DNA from: Prevotellaceae bacterium
Lineage (GTDB): Bacteria > Bacteroidota > Bacteroidia > Bacteroidales > Bacteroidaceae
Reading direction: 5' to 3'
Assembly (NCBI GenBank): GCA_015256945.1
Contig: JABZLB010000002.1
Coordinates: 1 to 64,000 of the forward strand
DNA: 64,000 nucleotides
How positions within the stretch are numbered: position 1 is the first letter of the stretch; the number at the start of each line of letters is the position of its first letter. The notes beneath the pieces are model-generated. The model saw nothing but the letters and a program-made list of their open reading frames with translations. It had not been told where the DNA came from and searched no databases. Below, in pieces: positions 35,839 through 44,534 of the stretch. Position numbers and translations under genes: made by a program.

Positions 35839-36390
35839 ATGAAAATGAAGCATGTAAAAGTTGCAGTTTTGCTGATGGCCGGCTGCTTATTGTCTACATC
35901 GTGTGTAGGTAGTTTCTCTTTGTTTAACAAGGTAGCAGCGTGGAATAAAACAGCTACAAAGAATAAGTTTCTGAACGAAATCATCTTCCTTGTTATCAGT
36001 CCTGTGTACGGAATATGCAGTTTTGCCGATGCCCTCGTGCTGAACAGCATTGAGTTCTGGACTGGTGAGAACCCGCTTACAAGCAGTATTGGTAAAACAA
36101 AACAAGTGATGGGTGAGGACGGTCGCTATTATGCAGTGAAGACATTAAAGAACGGATATGAGATAACTTCGCCCGAAGGAGAGAAGCAATTGTTTACTTA
36201 TGACAAGGCTTCTAACAGCTGGGTTGAGAGCCAGGGCGGCAAAACACAGGAGCTTTTCCGCTTTAATTCTGACGGTACCGTGCGCGTAGTGTTGCCAAGT
36301 GGCAAGGCTATGGACGTATCGCTTAACAATGAAGGCATTAATGAACTGCGCGGAGCCATGAGTGTTGACGCACTTTGGGCTAAACGCTAA
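35839..36390 (+). CDS. DUF3332 family lipoprotein
   Basis: 183 residues. The N-terminus is a lipoprotein signal (VAVLLMAGCLLSTSCVG; a Cys at about 22), followed by SLFNKVAAWNKTATKNKFLNEIIFLVISPVYGICSFADALVLNSIEFWTG, which is typical of DUF3332. The C-terminal half is beta-rich. Function unknown. It is a single gene, convergent with the M16 protease gene, and ends before a terminator. Confidence 0.82.
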   Translation: MKMKHVKVAVLLMAGCLLSTSCVGSFSLFNKVAAWNKTATKNKFLNEIIFLVISPVYGICSFADALVLNSIEFWTGENPLTSSIGKTKQVMGEDGRYYAVKTLKNGYEITSPEGEKQLFTYDKASNSWVESQGGKTQELFRFNSDGTVRVVLPSGKAMDVSLNNEGINELRGAMSVDALWAKR

Positions 36391-36440
36391 GCAGGAAAAG
36401 TAGTAGCTCTTTATTGACAGGGCTATTGTCATAACACTGT

Positions 36441-36480
36441 AACGGGTGTGGCAAACAAGCGGTTTGTCATACCCGTTTTG
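36441..36480 (+). terminator. Terminator of the DUF3332 gene
   Basis: A 16-base stem AACGGGTGTGGCAAAC with GTTTGTCATACCCGTT (two G-U pairs), then TTTG. Confidence 0.75.
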
Positions 36481-36512
36481 CTGTATTGGCAGCAGGTTTT
36501 GCGGCTTTTGTT

Positions 36513-36597
36513 CATTGTACGGCGGCCGTCATCAACGCTGCTGACGGCCGCCGTACAATGGGTGTGACGACCGTTGTACGCGCTGCTGGCGACCGCC
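36513..36597 (+). repeat. GC-palindrome quartet, copy 3
   Basis: Decamers begin at 36521, 36543, 36566 and 36588 (steps 22, 23, 22). The first pair forms a perfect 19-bp inverted repeat, CATTGTACGGCGGCCGTCA (36513-36531) with 36542-36560. To the right a degenerate 22-base rhythm goes on to about 36707 (for example GGCAGAAA at 36614 and 36680). It fills the 344-bp gap between two convergent genes. Confidence 0.85.
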
Positions 36598-36734
36598 GAA
36601 CAATGAGAATAAAGGCAGAAAGTATTTACCGTTATCGTGTAAGGTGATGTGCAACATGCCGTAAAGCATGTTATATATTGGCAGAAACGATTATCGGTAA
36701 CAGTATAGTGTGGAAGGAAGAAGACGGCCGGGGC

Positions 36735-37958
36735 CTATTCGTATATTAATGTTGACATGCCTTCGGGAGCGAAAACCTCGCGTGCTACATTTTGAATATC
36801 GGCAGATGTAACGCTGTCAATACGGTGCATAAGGCTTTCTATATCGCGTGGTTTGCCCTCGTGCAGGAAACTTTTACCGAGGTCGAGGGCCATACTTTCG
36901 CTATTGTCGCGTGCTATTCCTATTTGCCCCTTGAGCTGTTTTCTGGCTGCTTCCAGCTGCCTTTCGGTGAGCGGGTGTTCTATAAAGCGGTTAAGCTCGG
37001 TGCGAACCAGGCGCAAACAGTGGTTAACATCGCCGGCATCGCAACCTAAATAAGTACACCAGAGGCCGGCATCAGCATAGCCGACCATCGAACTTTCAAC
37101 CGTATACACCAGTCCGCGACGCTCGCGCAGAATAACGTTGAGGCGGGCATTCATTCCGGTTCCGCCCAGAATGTTATTGAGAACATATAGTGGCATGCGG
37201 CGCTTGTCGTTGAAGGCGTATGCCTTGCAGCCCGTCATGACATGGGCCTGGTGGGTGTTTCGGGTAATCAAACGGTTCTCGGGATGGTAGTTTAATGGTG
37301 AAGACAGTATGCAGGGAGGTGTTAATGACGGTGTTAAATCGCTGGTAGCCTTTTCCAATAAGCGTACTACGCGTTCGGGTTTTACGTTGCCATGAATAAA
37401 GAAAACGGCATTTTGCGGCTGATAAAACCGCCTTGTAAAGCGTTGTGCATGGGCTGTTGTAAACGAACGTACGTTATTGGCCGTACCCAATATGTTATGT
37501 CCGAGCGGATGATTACGAAATACCATGTTTTCAAACTCATCGTAAATCAGCTCCGACGGCGTATCGTTGTAGCTCTCAATCTCGTCACAAATTACTTCAA
37601 TTTCCTTGTCAATTTCGCGCTGCGGGTACGTAGAGTGAAACACAATATCGGTTAAAAGGTCGATGGCACGGGGCATGTGATCTTTCAATACTGCTGCATG
37701 GTAAACGGTATCTTCCTTGTTTGTAAAGGCGTTCAGGTCGCCGCCCACGCTCTCCAGGCAGTTAATGATATTCCATGAACGGCGTCGTTGTGTTCCCTTA
37801 AAGGTAACATGTTCGCAGAAATGGGCCAGTCCCTCCTCACCGGGAGCCTCATTTCGCGAACCGGCAGCAATCTGGTAACCGCAATAAACAACCTGTGATG
37901 AAGAGGGAATAAACAGTATTCGCAATCCGTTGGAGAGCGAATGGGTAAAATATTGCAT
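36735..37958 (-). CDS. M16 family zinc metalloprotease
   Basis: 407 residues. The inverted zinc motif HFCEH (46-50) and a downstream Glu in EVICDEIESYND (near 126) give the HxxEH...E signature of the pitrilysin/processing-peptidase family; the second M16 half (about 165-340) has the usual AYAFNDKRRMPLYVLNNILGGTGMNARL. It is a single-length M16 protein as in bacterial YmxG-like forms, probably cytoplasmic because no signal peptide is seen. It has its own full promoter. Confidence 0.9.
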   Translation of the reverse strand: MQYFTHSLSNGLRILFIPSSSQVVYCGYQIAAGSRNEAPGEEGLAHFCEHVTFKGTQRRRSWNIINCLESVGGDLNAFTNKEDTVYHAAVLKDHMPRAIDLLTDIVFHSTYPQREIDKEIEVICDEIESYNDTPSELIYDEFENMVFRNHPLGHNILGTANNVRSFTTAHAQRFTRRFYQPQNAVFFIHGNVKPERVVRLLEKATSDLTPSLTPPCILSSPLNYHPENRLITRNTHQAHVMTGCKAYAFNDKRRMPLYVLNNILGGTGMNARLNVILRERRGLVYTVESSMVGYADAGLWCTYLGCDAGDVNHCLRLVRTELNRFIEHPLTERQLEAARKQLKGQIGIARDNSESMALDLGKSFLHEGKPRDIESLMHRIDSVTSADIQNVAREVFAPEGMSTLIYE

Positions 37959-37984
37959 GATATTGACGCACTTTTATGAGGTTG

Positions 37985-38016
37985 CAAAAGTAATCAAAAG
38001 GGCAGAACAGGGCAAA
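37985..38016 (-). promoter_or_regulatory. Promoter of the M16 protease gene
   Basis: On the minus strand: TTTG (38013-38016), 20 bases, TACTTTTG (37985-37992). Confidence 0.8.
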
Positions 38017-38054
38017 TTTTCATCCTTTACTTATGTCCTTAAGCTAAAATATCT

Positions 38055-38062
38055 TATCTTTG
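38055..38062 (+). promoter_or_regulatory. -7 box of the PfkB kinase gene
   Basis: TATCTTTG. The upstream ATG at 38060 lies inside it, so the start at 38087 is preferred. Confidence 0.6.
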
Positions 38063-38086
38063 CAAGCATTAAAAAACACGGTTTTT

Positions 38087-39022
38087 ATGCGAAAAGTAAT
38101 AGGAATAGGCGAAACCGTTCTCGACATTATCTTTAAGAACGAGCAGCCTGTTGGTGCCTATCCCGGGGGTTCTACTTTCAATGCTGTTATATCTCTGGCG
38201 CGTGCTGGTGCAGCATGTGCGTTTATAGGTGAAACCGGTAACGACAGGGTAGGACAGGGTATTATACGTTTTTTGAAGGAGAACGGGGTGGATACGAGCA
38301 GCGTTAACACCTTTCCCGGATCTAAATCGCCCGTTACACTGGCTTTCCTTGACACGAATAACGATGCCGGTTATATTTTTTACAAGGACCATCCACACGA
38401 CCAGCTTGATATGGTTTATCCTGATATTCAGGCTGATGACATTGTTATCATAGGGTCGTTCTTTGCTGTAAATCCTGTAATCAGGCCACAACTGACTGGT
38501 TTTTTAGATTATGCACGCAGCCATGGAGCCATTATTTACTATGACGTTAACTTCAGACCGTCGCATCAGAACGAGGTAATGCGCATTACCCCCAACCTGT
38601 TGGAGAACCTCGAATACGCCGATATTGTGCGTGGAAGCCATGAAGATTTTAAGGTGCTTTACAAGTTGGACAATCCCGATAAGGTTTATAAGGCCGAAAT
38701 ATCGTTTTATTGTAAGAAGTTTATTTATACGCAGGCTGCAAATCCTGTTGAGCTAAGGGCCGACGGCGGACTGGCTAAAAGCTACCCTGCAAGGCCGGTA
38801 GAAACGGTAAGTACCGTTGGTGCGGGCGATAGTTTTAATGCCGGTTTTATCTACGGTATGCTGAAATACGGTATAAGACGCGAACATATTGAACAGGGGT
38901 TAACAGAAGAACAGTGGGATAAAATGATTGATTGTGCACAGGATTTTTCAGCTAATTGCTGCGGTAGTATTTACAATTATATATCGGTCGACTTCGGGAA
39001 GACCAAACAGTTACAGGGTTAA
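38087..39022 (+). CDS. PfkB family carbohydrate kinase
   Basis: 311 residues. Ribokinase-fold sugar kinase: N-terminal GIGETVLDIIF and PGGSTFNAVISLARAG, then the ATP/anion-hole motif STVGAGDSFNAGFIYG. The pattern is closest to fructokinase-like members, but the substrate cannot be fixed. The longest frame starts at 38060, inside the promoter box; the ATG at 38087 gives MRKVIGIGETV, as homologues begin. It is followed after 54 bases by a symporter gene on the same strand. Confidence 0.88.
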   Translation: MRKVIGIGETVLDIIFKNEQPVGAYPGGSTFNAVISLARAGAACAFIGETGNDRVGQGIIRFLKENGVDTSSVNTFPGSKSPVTLAFLDTNNDAGYIFYKDHPHDQLDMVYPDIQADDIVIIGSFFAVNPVIRPQLTGFLDYARSHGAIIYYDVNFRPSHQNEVMRITPNLLENLEYADIVRGSHEDFKVLYKLDNPDKVYKAEISFYCKKFIYTQAANPVELRADGGLAKSYPARPVETVSTVGAGDSFNAGFIYGMLKYGIRREHIEQGLTEEQWDKMIDCAQDFSANCCGSIYNYISVDFGKTKQLQG

Positions 39023-39076
39023 TCAGTTACAAAATAAAGAAAATGATGGGGGCGCGAGCCTCTCTTGATTACAAAA

Positions 39077-40240
39077 ATGGGTAAGATTCGACTTCTTCGA
39101 ATAGGCTTATTGCCACGTGTTATTATTGCTATTATGCTGGGTGTAGCCCTTGGAAATGTGTTCTCTGAAGGGTGGGTCAGGGTGTTTATAACCTTTAACG
39201 CTCTGTTCAGTCAGTTTCTGGGGTTCATGATACCGCTTATCATTATAGGTCTTGTTACCCCGGCCATAGGCGATATTGGACGCGGAGCAGGCAAGCTGTT
39301 GCTGATAACGGTGGTGCTGGCTTATGGCGATACGGTGCTTTCGGGCTTGCTGGCCTATGGAACAGGGTCGTGGCTGTTTCCCGATATGGTTGCTTCTACA
39401 CCCCATTTAGGCCCTGTTAAGAAGGCCGCCGAGCTTATACCTTACTTCACTATCAGCGTACCGGCCTTTATAGATGTGATGTCAGCTCTTGTGCTTTCGT
39501 TTATATTGGGGCTGACAATCTCTTATGCCAGTTTGCCAACATTGAAGAAAGTATTTGACGATTTTAAAGAATCGGTAAGCCTTACCATTGGCAAGGTAAT
39601 TATCCCGCTACTGCCATTGTATATCTTTGGCATCTTTCTGAATATGACTTATTCGGGTCAGGCATACCGCATTCTGATTGTATTTGCACAGATTATCGCT
39701 GTTATCTTTGTGCTTCACCTGCTGGTTTTGTTATACGAATTTTGCGTAGCCGGTATTGTTGTACATCGTAATCCGCTGCGCATGCTGTTTACCATGTTGC
39801 CAGCTTACATGACGGCTCTGGGCACTTCATCCTCAGCAGCCACTATCCCTGTAACGTTAAGGTGCACGCTTAAGAACAGGGTCAGCGGTGGTGTAGCGGG
39901 TTTTGTGATACCCTTATGCGCCACAATACACATGTCGGGTTCTTGTATGAAGATTACAGCATGTGCTTTAACTGTTTGCCTGCTTGAAGGAATGCCTCAC
40001 GACCCTTTGCTCTTCATTAACTTTATACTGATGCTTAGCATTATGATGGTGGCAGGACCTGGCGTGCCTGGCGGTGCTGTTATGGCAGCTTTAGCCCCGT
40101 TAGGCAGCATTCTGGGGTTTGGAAGTAATGAGCAGGCACTCATCATCGCGCTGTATATAGCCATGGATTCGTTCGGTACTGCGTGCAACGTGACGGGCGA
40201 CGGTGCCATAGCGTTGGTGGTTGATAAGCTGAAAAAGTAG
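39077..40240 (+). CDS. Dicarboxylate/amino acid:cation symporter (DAACS family)
   Basis: 387 residues from the ATG at 39077 (MGKIRLLRIGLL); the longer frame starts at TTG. Eight or so hydrophobic segments plus the family's re-entrant loop region ALGTSSSAATIPVTLRC, the IPLCATIHMSGSCMK stretch, and the second loop GPGVPGGAVMAALAPLG. These are the Na+- and substrate-binding elements of the GltP/DctA fold. Transports dicarboxylates, glutamate, serine or similar; specificity not visible. Probably cotranscribed with the kinase. Confidence 0.88.
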   Translation: MGKIRLLRIGLLPRVIIAIMLGVALGNVFSEGWVRVFITFNALFSQFLGFMIPLIIIGLVTPAIGDIGRGAGKLLLITVVLAYGDTVLSGLLAYGTGSWLFPDMVASTPHLGPVKKAAELIPYFTISVPAFIDVMSALVLSFILGLTISYASLPTLKKVFDDFKESVSLTIGKVIIPLLPLYIFGIFLNMTYSGQAYRILIVFAQIIAVIFVLHLLVLLYEFCVAGIVVHRNPLRMLFTMLPAYMTALGTSSSAATIPVTLRCTLKNRVSGGVAGFVIPLCATIHMSGSCMKITACALTVCLLEGMPHDPLLFINFILMLSIMMVAGPGVPGGAVMAALAPLGSILGFGSNEQALIIALYIAMDSFGTACNVTGDGAIALVVDKLKK

Positions 40241-40262
40241 AATATAATATAGGTATAATCAA

Positions 40263-40343
40263 TACAAAACGATAAAAGGGTAGGAAAGCGGAGCTGCAAT
40301 GGTTGATGCAGTATTTGCTTTTCTACCCTTTTATCGTTTTGTA
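40263..40343. terminator. Long inverted repeat between convergent genes, possible two-way terminator
   Basis: Two 26-base arms (40263-40288 and 40318-40343) pair with one mismatch; the core is AAAACGATAAAAGGGTA. The 29-base loop contains a smaller CTGCA/TGCAG stem. It lies between the symporter and the TlpA-like gene. Confidence 0.6.
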
Positions 40344-40415
40344 TGTCCCTGTGTTAAGGAGCCTGAAGTTGAGGCCTTGCATGCTTCCCGGCCTCGTTGT
40401 ATTTTTGTTTTTCCG

Positions 40416-41558
40416 TTACTTTTTGCCGAACTTATCGTCCATAAAGGTATAGAACGAAGGGTCTTCACCTACTACTGTCTTCACGATTTTGCCGTCAGGA
40501 CCAACAATAATCTTTGTAGGGAAACCCTGAATAGCATAGTCGGTGAGCACGTTGCTGTTGTCGGGATTATACACATGCAGCCATGGCATCTGGTGTTTCT
40601 TAAGTCCTGCGAGCCACCTTTCCTTGCTTTCGTTGCAGTCGATGCTCAAAAACTCGATGTGATTCTTGTATTTATTGTAGTACTCTTTCATCTTAGGGAT
40701 ACCGCGAATGCACCAACTGCACCATGTTCCCCAGAAATCAAGCACCACGTATTTGCCGCGAAGGCTCGACAATGACAGAGGTTTGCCTGAAGGATCGTTC
40801 AGTGTAAAGTCGGGTGCCATGACGCCGGCTGCCTGTTTTGCTGCCGCCATTGATTCGGCTTTTGCCTGTTCTTCTAACTGGTTGATAGCGGTTTGGTATA
40901 TGCTTTTCATACGTCCTTCGCGCACCTCTTTGGAAAGTAGGGCAACGGCTTCTTTCATTTTGGCAAGGTCGCCAAGCTGTGGAATAATTGCCACACTGCC
41001 CTCTGAGCGTGGATTTGCTTTGATAAAGGCCAGCAATTTATTGATTCTTTCCTCACGCATAGCAGGCATTTTCTCGTGATATTCCTTTCTGATAACCTCT
41101 GGACTCTCGCCTGCTTGCATTCGCTTTTCGAGGTTTTCAGATAGTTCGATAAATGGTTTCGAACTCTCATCTAAAGCCTTAGAAGCCATGTTATACTCCT
41201 TATAGAACTTGCTTCCGTCAGTAATGAAGTCGCCTTTTATATCTCCACTAAGAACGCAACTTTCGCCAGGCACGGCAATTAATTGAAAACCGAGATTCTC
41301 CTGACGACGCAATGAGCCGGGAGAATAAGCGTAAATAATGGTGGGTTCAGCCACATTCACATTGAAATTAAAGTTGCCATTACGAGTGAGAACGGTGTCA
41401 CACCTCATGCTTCGCGGGTTAGTGAACACGAGAAGCGTATCGGGAGCGTTCTTCAAATTGCCCTTAATGTTACAGTTTTCCTTTGTATTTGCTGCATTTG
41501 TTGCGGCTGGAGACAGTATGGCTACAACAGCAGCTAAGCAGAATAATAATCTTTTCAT
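40416..41558 (-). CDS. DUF4369 and TlpA-like thioredoxin-fold protein
   Basis: 380 residues from the ATG at 41558 (MKRLLFCLAAVVAILSPAATNA, a signal peptide); the longer frame is not credible. Residues about 27-115 are a DUF4369-type beta domain, about 125-240 are helical and charged, and 245-380 form a thioredoxin fold with VVLDFWGTWCSWCIRGIP, the redox pair Cys280 and Cys283, and the cis-Pro in GFPTKIIVG. An exported disulfide reductase/oxidoreductase of the envelope; partner unknown. Compare the cysteine-less paralogue at 57281-58450. Confidence 0.9.
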   Translation of the reverse strand: MKRLLFCLAAVVAILSPAATNAANTKENCNIKGNLKNAPDTLLVFTNPRSMRCDTVLTRNGNFNFNVNVAEPTIIYAYSPGSLRRQENLGFQLIAVPGESCVLSGDIKGDFITDGSKFYKEYNMASKALDESSKPFIELSENLEKRMQAGESPEVIRKEYHEKMPAMREERINKLLAFIKANPRSEGSVAIIPQLGDLAKMKEAVALLSKEVREGRMKSIYQTAINQLEEQAKAESMAAAKQAAGVMAPDFTLNDPSGKPLSLSSLRGKYVVLDFWGTWCSWCIRGIPKMKEYYNKYKNHIEFLSIDCNESKERWLAGLKKHQMPWLHVYNPDNSNVLTDYAIQGFPTKIIVGPDGKIVKTVVGEDPSFYTFMDDKFGKK

Positions 41559-41592
41559 GTTGAAAAATTTAGGTTGTTTTTGTGTAAAATTA

Positions 41593-41638
41593 TAAAAAAG
41601 TGCAAAGTTCACCGATATAATAGTCGGGAACTTTGCAC
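41593..41638 (-). terminator. Terminator of the DEAD-box helicase gene
   Basis: On the minus strand GTGCAAAGTTC pairs with GAACTTTGCAC, with CCGA/TCGG inside, then TTTTTT. Confidence 0.88.
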
Positions 41639-41644
41639 GTATGG

Positions 41645-43519
41645 TTATTTCTTTTTCGGCCTGCGGCGTGCCCAACCCTCCTCAGAAAAGTCGGGTTCAT
41701 CACCTTTAAGCTTAAACGGTTTGCCTTGCATCAGGGCCTTCCAATCGTCTTTTCCATGGCGAGTTTCATCGTTATTGAACTCTTTTTTCGCTTTCGAAGC
41801 ACGGGCGGGACGATTGCGCCGGCCTCCGTTTTCGTTGTTACGCGATGAGCCTCGTGAGCTTCTCGCGTCGCGTCCGCGACCTCCTTCATCAGCGTCATTG
41901 CAACGAACCTCGCGTCCTTTGTAGCTTGTTCCGTTTAAAGAACGCATTACTTTGTCAGCATCGGTGTCGGGAACTTCGATATAAGAGAACCTTTGCAGCA
42001 GGTCGATATGGCCTATTGCCTGACGGCCATGGACGTGACGGTTCATAAATTGCATAATCTCGCCAGGGTAAAAACCGTCTTGTTTGCCCAGGTTAATGAA
42101 CAAACGGCGGTATCCTGCCTCTGTTTTCCTCGACCTTCTATTGCCCGATGTTCCGCGCTCACCACGCTCTCCTCGTTCGCTCCGCTTTGTAGAGGGCTTC
42201 AGAATTTGAGGTGCATTCTTGTAATAATCAAGGAAACGGCCGAATGTTACTGTCACCATTTTCTTAATAATATCCTCTTTATCGATGTACTCAAACTGGC
42301 GATCGATCTCCTTCATGTACGGTTCGATCTGCTCTTCGTCCACATCTGTCTTCATAATATCGTCCATTACCTTGTACAATTGCTTCTTGCAAATCTCCTC
42401 CGGAGTAGGTAATGTGCCGTCGACAAAGTCTTTACCGATGATCTTTTCAATGTTACGGACCTTTGATTTCTCACGTGAATGAATAATCGATATTGAAGTA
42501 CCCTTCTTGCCTGCGCGCCCTGTTCGGCCCGAACGGTGGGTATAATTCTCAACGTCATCGGGCAAACCGTAGTTGATGACATGCGTAAGGTCGTCCACAT
42601 CCAGTCCTCTTGCAGCTACGTCTGTTGCAACAAGCAGCTGGATTGTGTGCTGTCTGAACTTCTGCATAGTCAAGTCTCGTTGCTGCTGACTGAGGTCACC
42701 GTGCAACGCTTCTGCGTTATAGCCGTCCTTAATCAGCTTATCTGCTACCTCCTGCGTTTCTATTTTTGTACGGCAGAAAATAATAGCGTAGATGTGTGGA
42801 TAGAAGTCTGCGATGCGCTTAAGGGCAAGATATTTGTCCTTTGCGTTCACAAGGTAGTAGATATGATTGACATTTTCTGCACCCTCATTGCGTGAACCTA
42901 CTATAATTTCTTTATAATTGGTAAGATAACTTTTGGCTATTTTCTCAATCTCCTTGCTCATGGTTGCCGAAAACAGCAATGTATTCCTGTCGGCAGGAGC
43001 GGCTTCAAATATCGTGTTTATGGAATCAGAGAATCCCATATTCAACATTTCGTCGGCCTCATCAAGCACTATATTCCGCAAATTATCGAGCTTAACGACC
43101 TTTCGTTCCATCAAATCGATGAGGCGTCCGGGCGTTGCAACAATGATTTGTGCACCGTGACGCAGTTCATGAATTTGTGTAGTGATGGAAGCTCCGCCGT
43201 ATACAGCTACGATGTGAAGCCCGTCAATATTCTTGCCAAAGCTCTTTAAGTCGTCGGCAATTTGCAGACAAAGCTCACGCGTAGGACTTAAAATAAGAGC
43301 TTGTGTTGTTTTAATCGTGGCATCAGTCTTCTGTAAAACCGGAATGCCATAAGCGGCAGTCTTTCCCGTTCCAGTCTGTGCCAGAGCAATAACATCGTTG
43401 TTTTCACCCAATAAATAAGGTATAACCTCTTCCTGAACTGGCATAGGATGTTCGAAACCCAGTTCTACAATAGCGTCACGAATAGCCTCATTGACGCCTA
43501 ATTCTTCAAATGTCTTCAA
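41645..43519 (-). CDS. DEAD-box ATP-dependent RNA helicase with DbpA-type RNA-binding domain
   Basis: 624 residues. Helicase motifs in order: Q motif (GFEHPMPVQEEVIP), motif I AQTGTGKTAA, PTRELCLQ, VLDEADEML, FSATMS, and HRSGRTGRAGKKG. After a linker, GYRRLFINLGKQDGFYPGEIMQFMN (about 495-565) is the DbpA/CsdA RNA-binding domain, and the tail (about 570-624) is rich in Arg, Gly and Lys. Probably acts in ribosome assembly or RNA decay, often in the cold. The start is TTG (TTGAAGACATTTGAAG), at the position where homologues begin MKTFEELG. A TACCTTTG box lies at 43601-43608 on the minus strand. Confidence 0.93.
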   Translation of the reverse strand: MKTFEELGVNEAIRDAIVELGFEHPMPVQEEVIPYLLGENNDVIALAQTGTGKTAAYGIPVLQKTDATIKTTQALILSPTRELCLQIADDLKSFGKNIDGLHIVAVYGGASITTQIHELRHGAQIIVATPGRLIDLMERKVVKLDNLRNIVLDEADEMLNMGFSDSINTIFEAAPADRNTLLFSATMSKEIEKIAKSYLTNYKEIIVGSRNEGAENVNHIYYLVNAKDKYLALKRIADFYPHIYAIIFCRTKIETQEVADKLIKDGYNAEALHGDLSQQQRDLTMQKFRQHTIQLLVATDVAARGLDVDDLTHVINYGLPDDVENYTHRSGRTGRAGKKGTSISIIHSREKSKVRNIEKIIGKDFVDGTLPTPEEICKKQLYKVMDDIMKTDVDEEQIEPYMKEIDRQFEYIDKEDIIKKMVTVTFGRFLDYYKNAPQILKPSTKRSERGERGERGTSGNRRSRKTEAGYRRLFINLGKQDGFYPGEIMQFMNRHVHGRQAIGHIDLLQRFSYIEVPDTDADKVMRSLNGTSYKGREVRCNDADEGGRGRDARSSRGSSRNNENGGRRNRPARASKAKKEFNNDETRHGKDDWKALMQGKPFKLKGDEPDFSEEGWARRRPKKK

Positions 43520-43695
43520 AAATAAATGTAATTAAAATAAGTAAACCGTAGGGACTTCTTTAAAACGCCCTGCCGTTTTCGTCTGGTCCCCTTTCCGTTG
43601 CAAAGGTACGATAAAGTATTGATAATGGTATGATAAAGACGTAAAAAACGGCTTTTTATAGTTGTTTGGCATTGCTATTACGTTTTTTCAATGAT

Positions 43696-43731
43696 CAAAA
43701 AAGCAGTGGTTCGTTGTGTAAAACCACTGCT
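43696..43731 (-). terminator. Terminator of the SPFH operon
   Basis: On the minus strand AGCAGTGGTT pairs with AACCACTGCT, followed by TTTTTT. Confidence 0.88.
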
Positions 43732-43757
43732 GTCATAGCGTGAAAAGGCTATTTTTC

Positions 43758-44534
43758 CTAATCGTATACAATAGTTCCCTCGGCATTGATGTGCATACGG
43801 GGCTTGTGTTTAGGTGCTCCAGGCTTCGGACTGGGCCTTGTAGCCTGAGGTTTTGTAGCCACAGTCTTTCTCCTTTGACCTGCCGAACGGTTGTTTCGTA
43901 TAGAAGAATGCCGTTTCCGTTCCGTCATGGTTGTATTGCGACTATTGCCCGATGAAACTGTATTTTCGTTGTAAGTGTCCTTCTTTTTAAAGGGTATAAC
44001 CTTGTCGAATACGTAAAGTCCTTCGGGCCTTGCTTCTGAATATTCTAAGTGTGCATAGGCTATATCGTCTTTGCTGATGATGGTATCGGTCATCATATTC
44101 CCGTTAACCATCCTGCTTCGCCGTATGATATTCCCGTTCTCGTCATACGTATATTGCATGCCTTCGAGTTTGTCATTGCGATAGGTTGCAGTGGTTTCTA
44201 TCCACTCTTTGTCGTTTTCGTCGTCAGGAATATGATATAAAATAAATTTCCCTTCTTTCTTTCCTTGATGAAATTCAACAATAGCGCTTACCTTATCATA
44301 GATATTATATTTTACGAGAAGGCCCTCTTCCAGGCCGTTTTTGTAGTCACACTCCTCCAATCGGTAGCCATCTTGCGAATAGATTATCCAGTGGCCCTCG
44401 CGTTTTCCGGTTTTTTTGTCTTTGAAACCCGACACACAAAGGCTCCCGTTTTCATAGTACTCTTCAAACTTCTTTATCTGTGCCCAACCCGAAAGTGGCA
44501 GCAGTAGCATGATAAAAAGGACGAAATGTTTCAT
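43758..44534 (-). CDS. Exported MORN-repeat (YwqK-like) protein
   Basis: 258 residues. The signal peptide is about 1-18 (MKHFVLFIMLLLPLSGWA). Repeats of the MORN type follow: YYENGSLCVSG, GKREGHWIIYSQDGYR, NGLEEGLLVKYNIYD, GKKEGKFILYHI, KLEGMQYTYDENG. The C-terminal ~70 residues are basic and low in complexity (RKTVATKPQATRPSPKPGAPKHKP). Databases often label such proteins as YwqK antitoxins, but there is no toxin-like gene here. Fourth gene of the SPFH operon; its ATG overlaps the previous stop as ATGA. Confidence 0.78.
   Translation of the reverse strand: MKHFVLFIMLLLPLSGWAQIKKFEEYYENGSLCVSGFKDKKTGKREGHWIIYSQDGYRLEECDYKNGLEEGLLVKYNIYDKVSAIVEFHQGKKEGKFILYHIPDDENDKEWIETTATYRNDKLEGMQYTYDENGNIIRRSRMVNGNMMTDTIISKDDIAYAHLEYSEARPEGLYVFDKVIPFKKKDTYNENTVSSGNSRNTTMTERKRHSSIRNNRSAGQRRKTVATKPQATRPSPKPGAPKHKPRMHINAEGTIVYD

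Noticed and set aside
36722..36731. GACGGCCGGG near the M16 stop as a further GC-palindrome unit
   Set aside because: Single, not palindromic, and not in register with copy 3's decamers.
41559..41675. Longer N-terminus of the TlpA-like protein
   Set aside because: It would place about 39 residues before a clean signal peptide and read through the helicase terminator.
43758..44534. YwqK-type antitoxin of a toxin-antitoxin pair
   Set aside because: The label comes from MORN repeats; there is no toxin-like partner, and the protein has a signal peptide.
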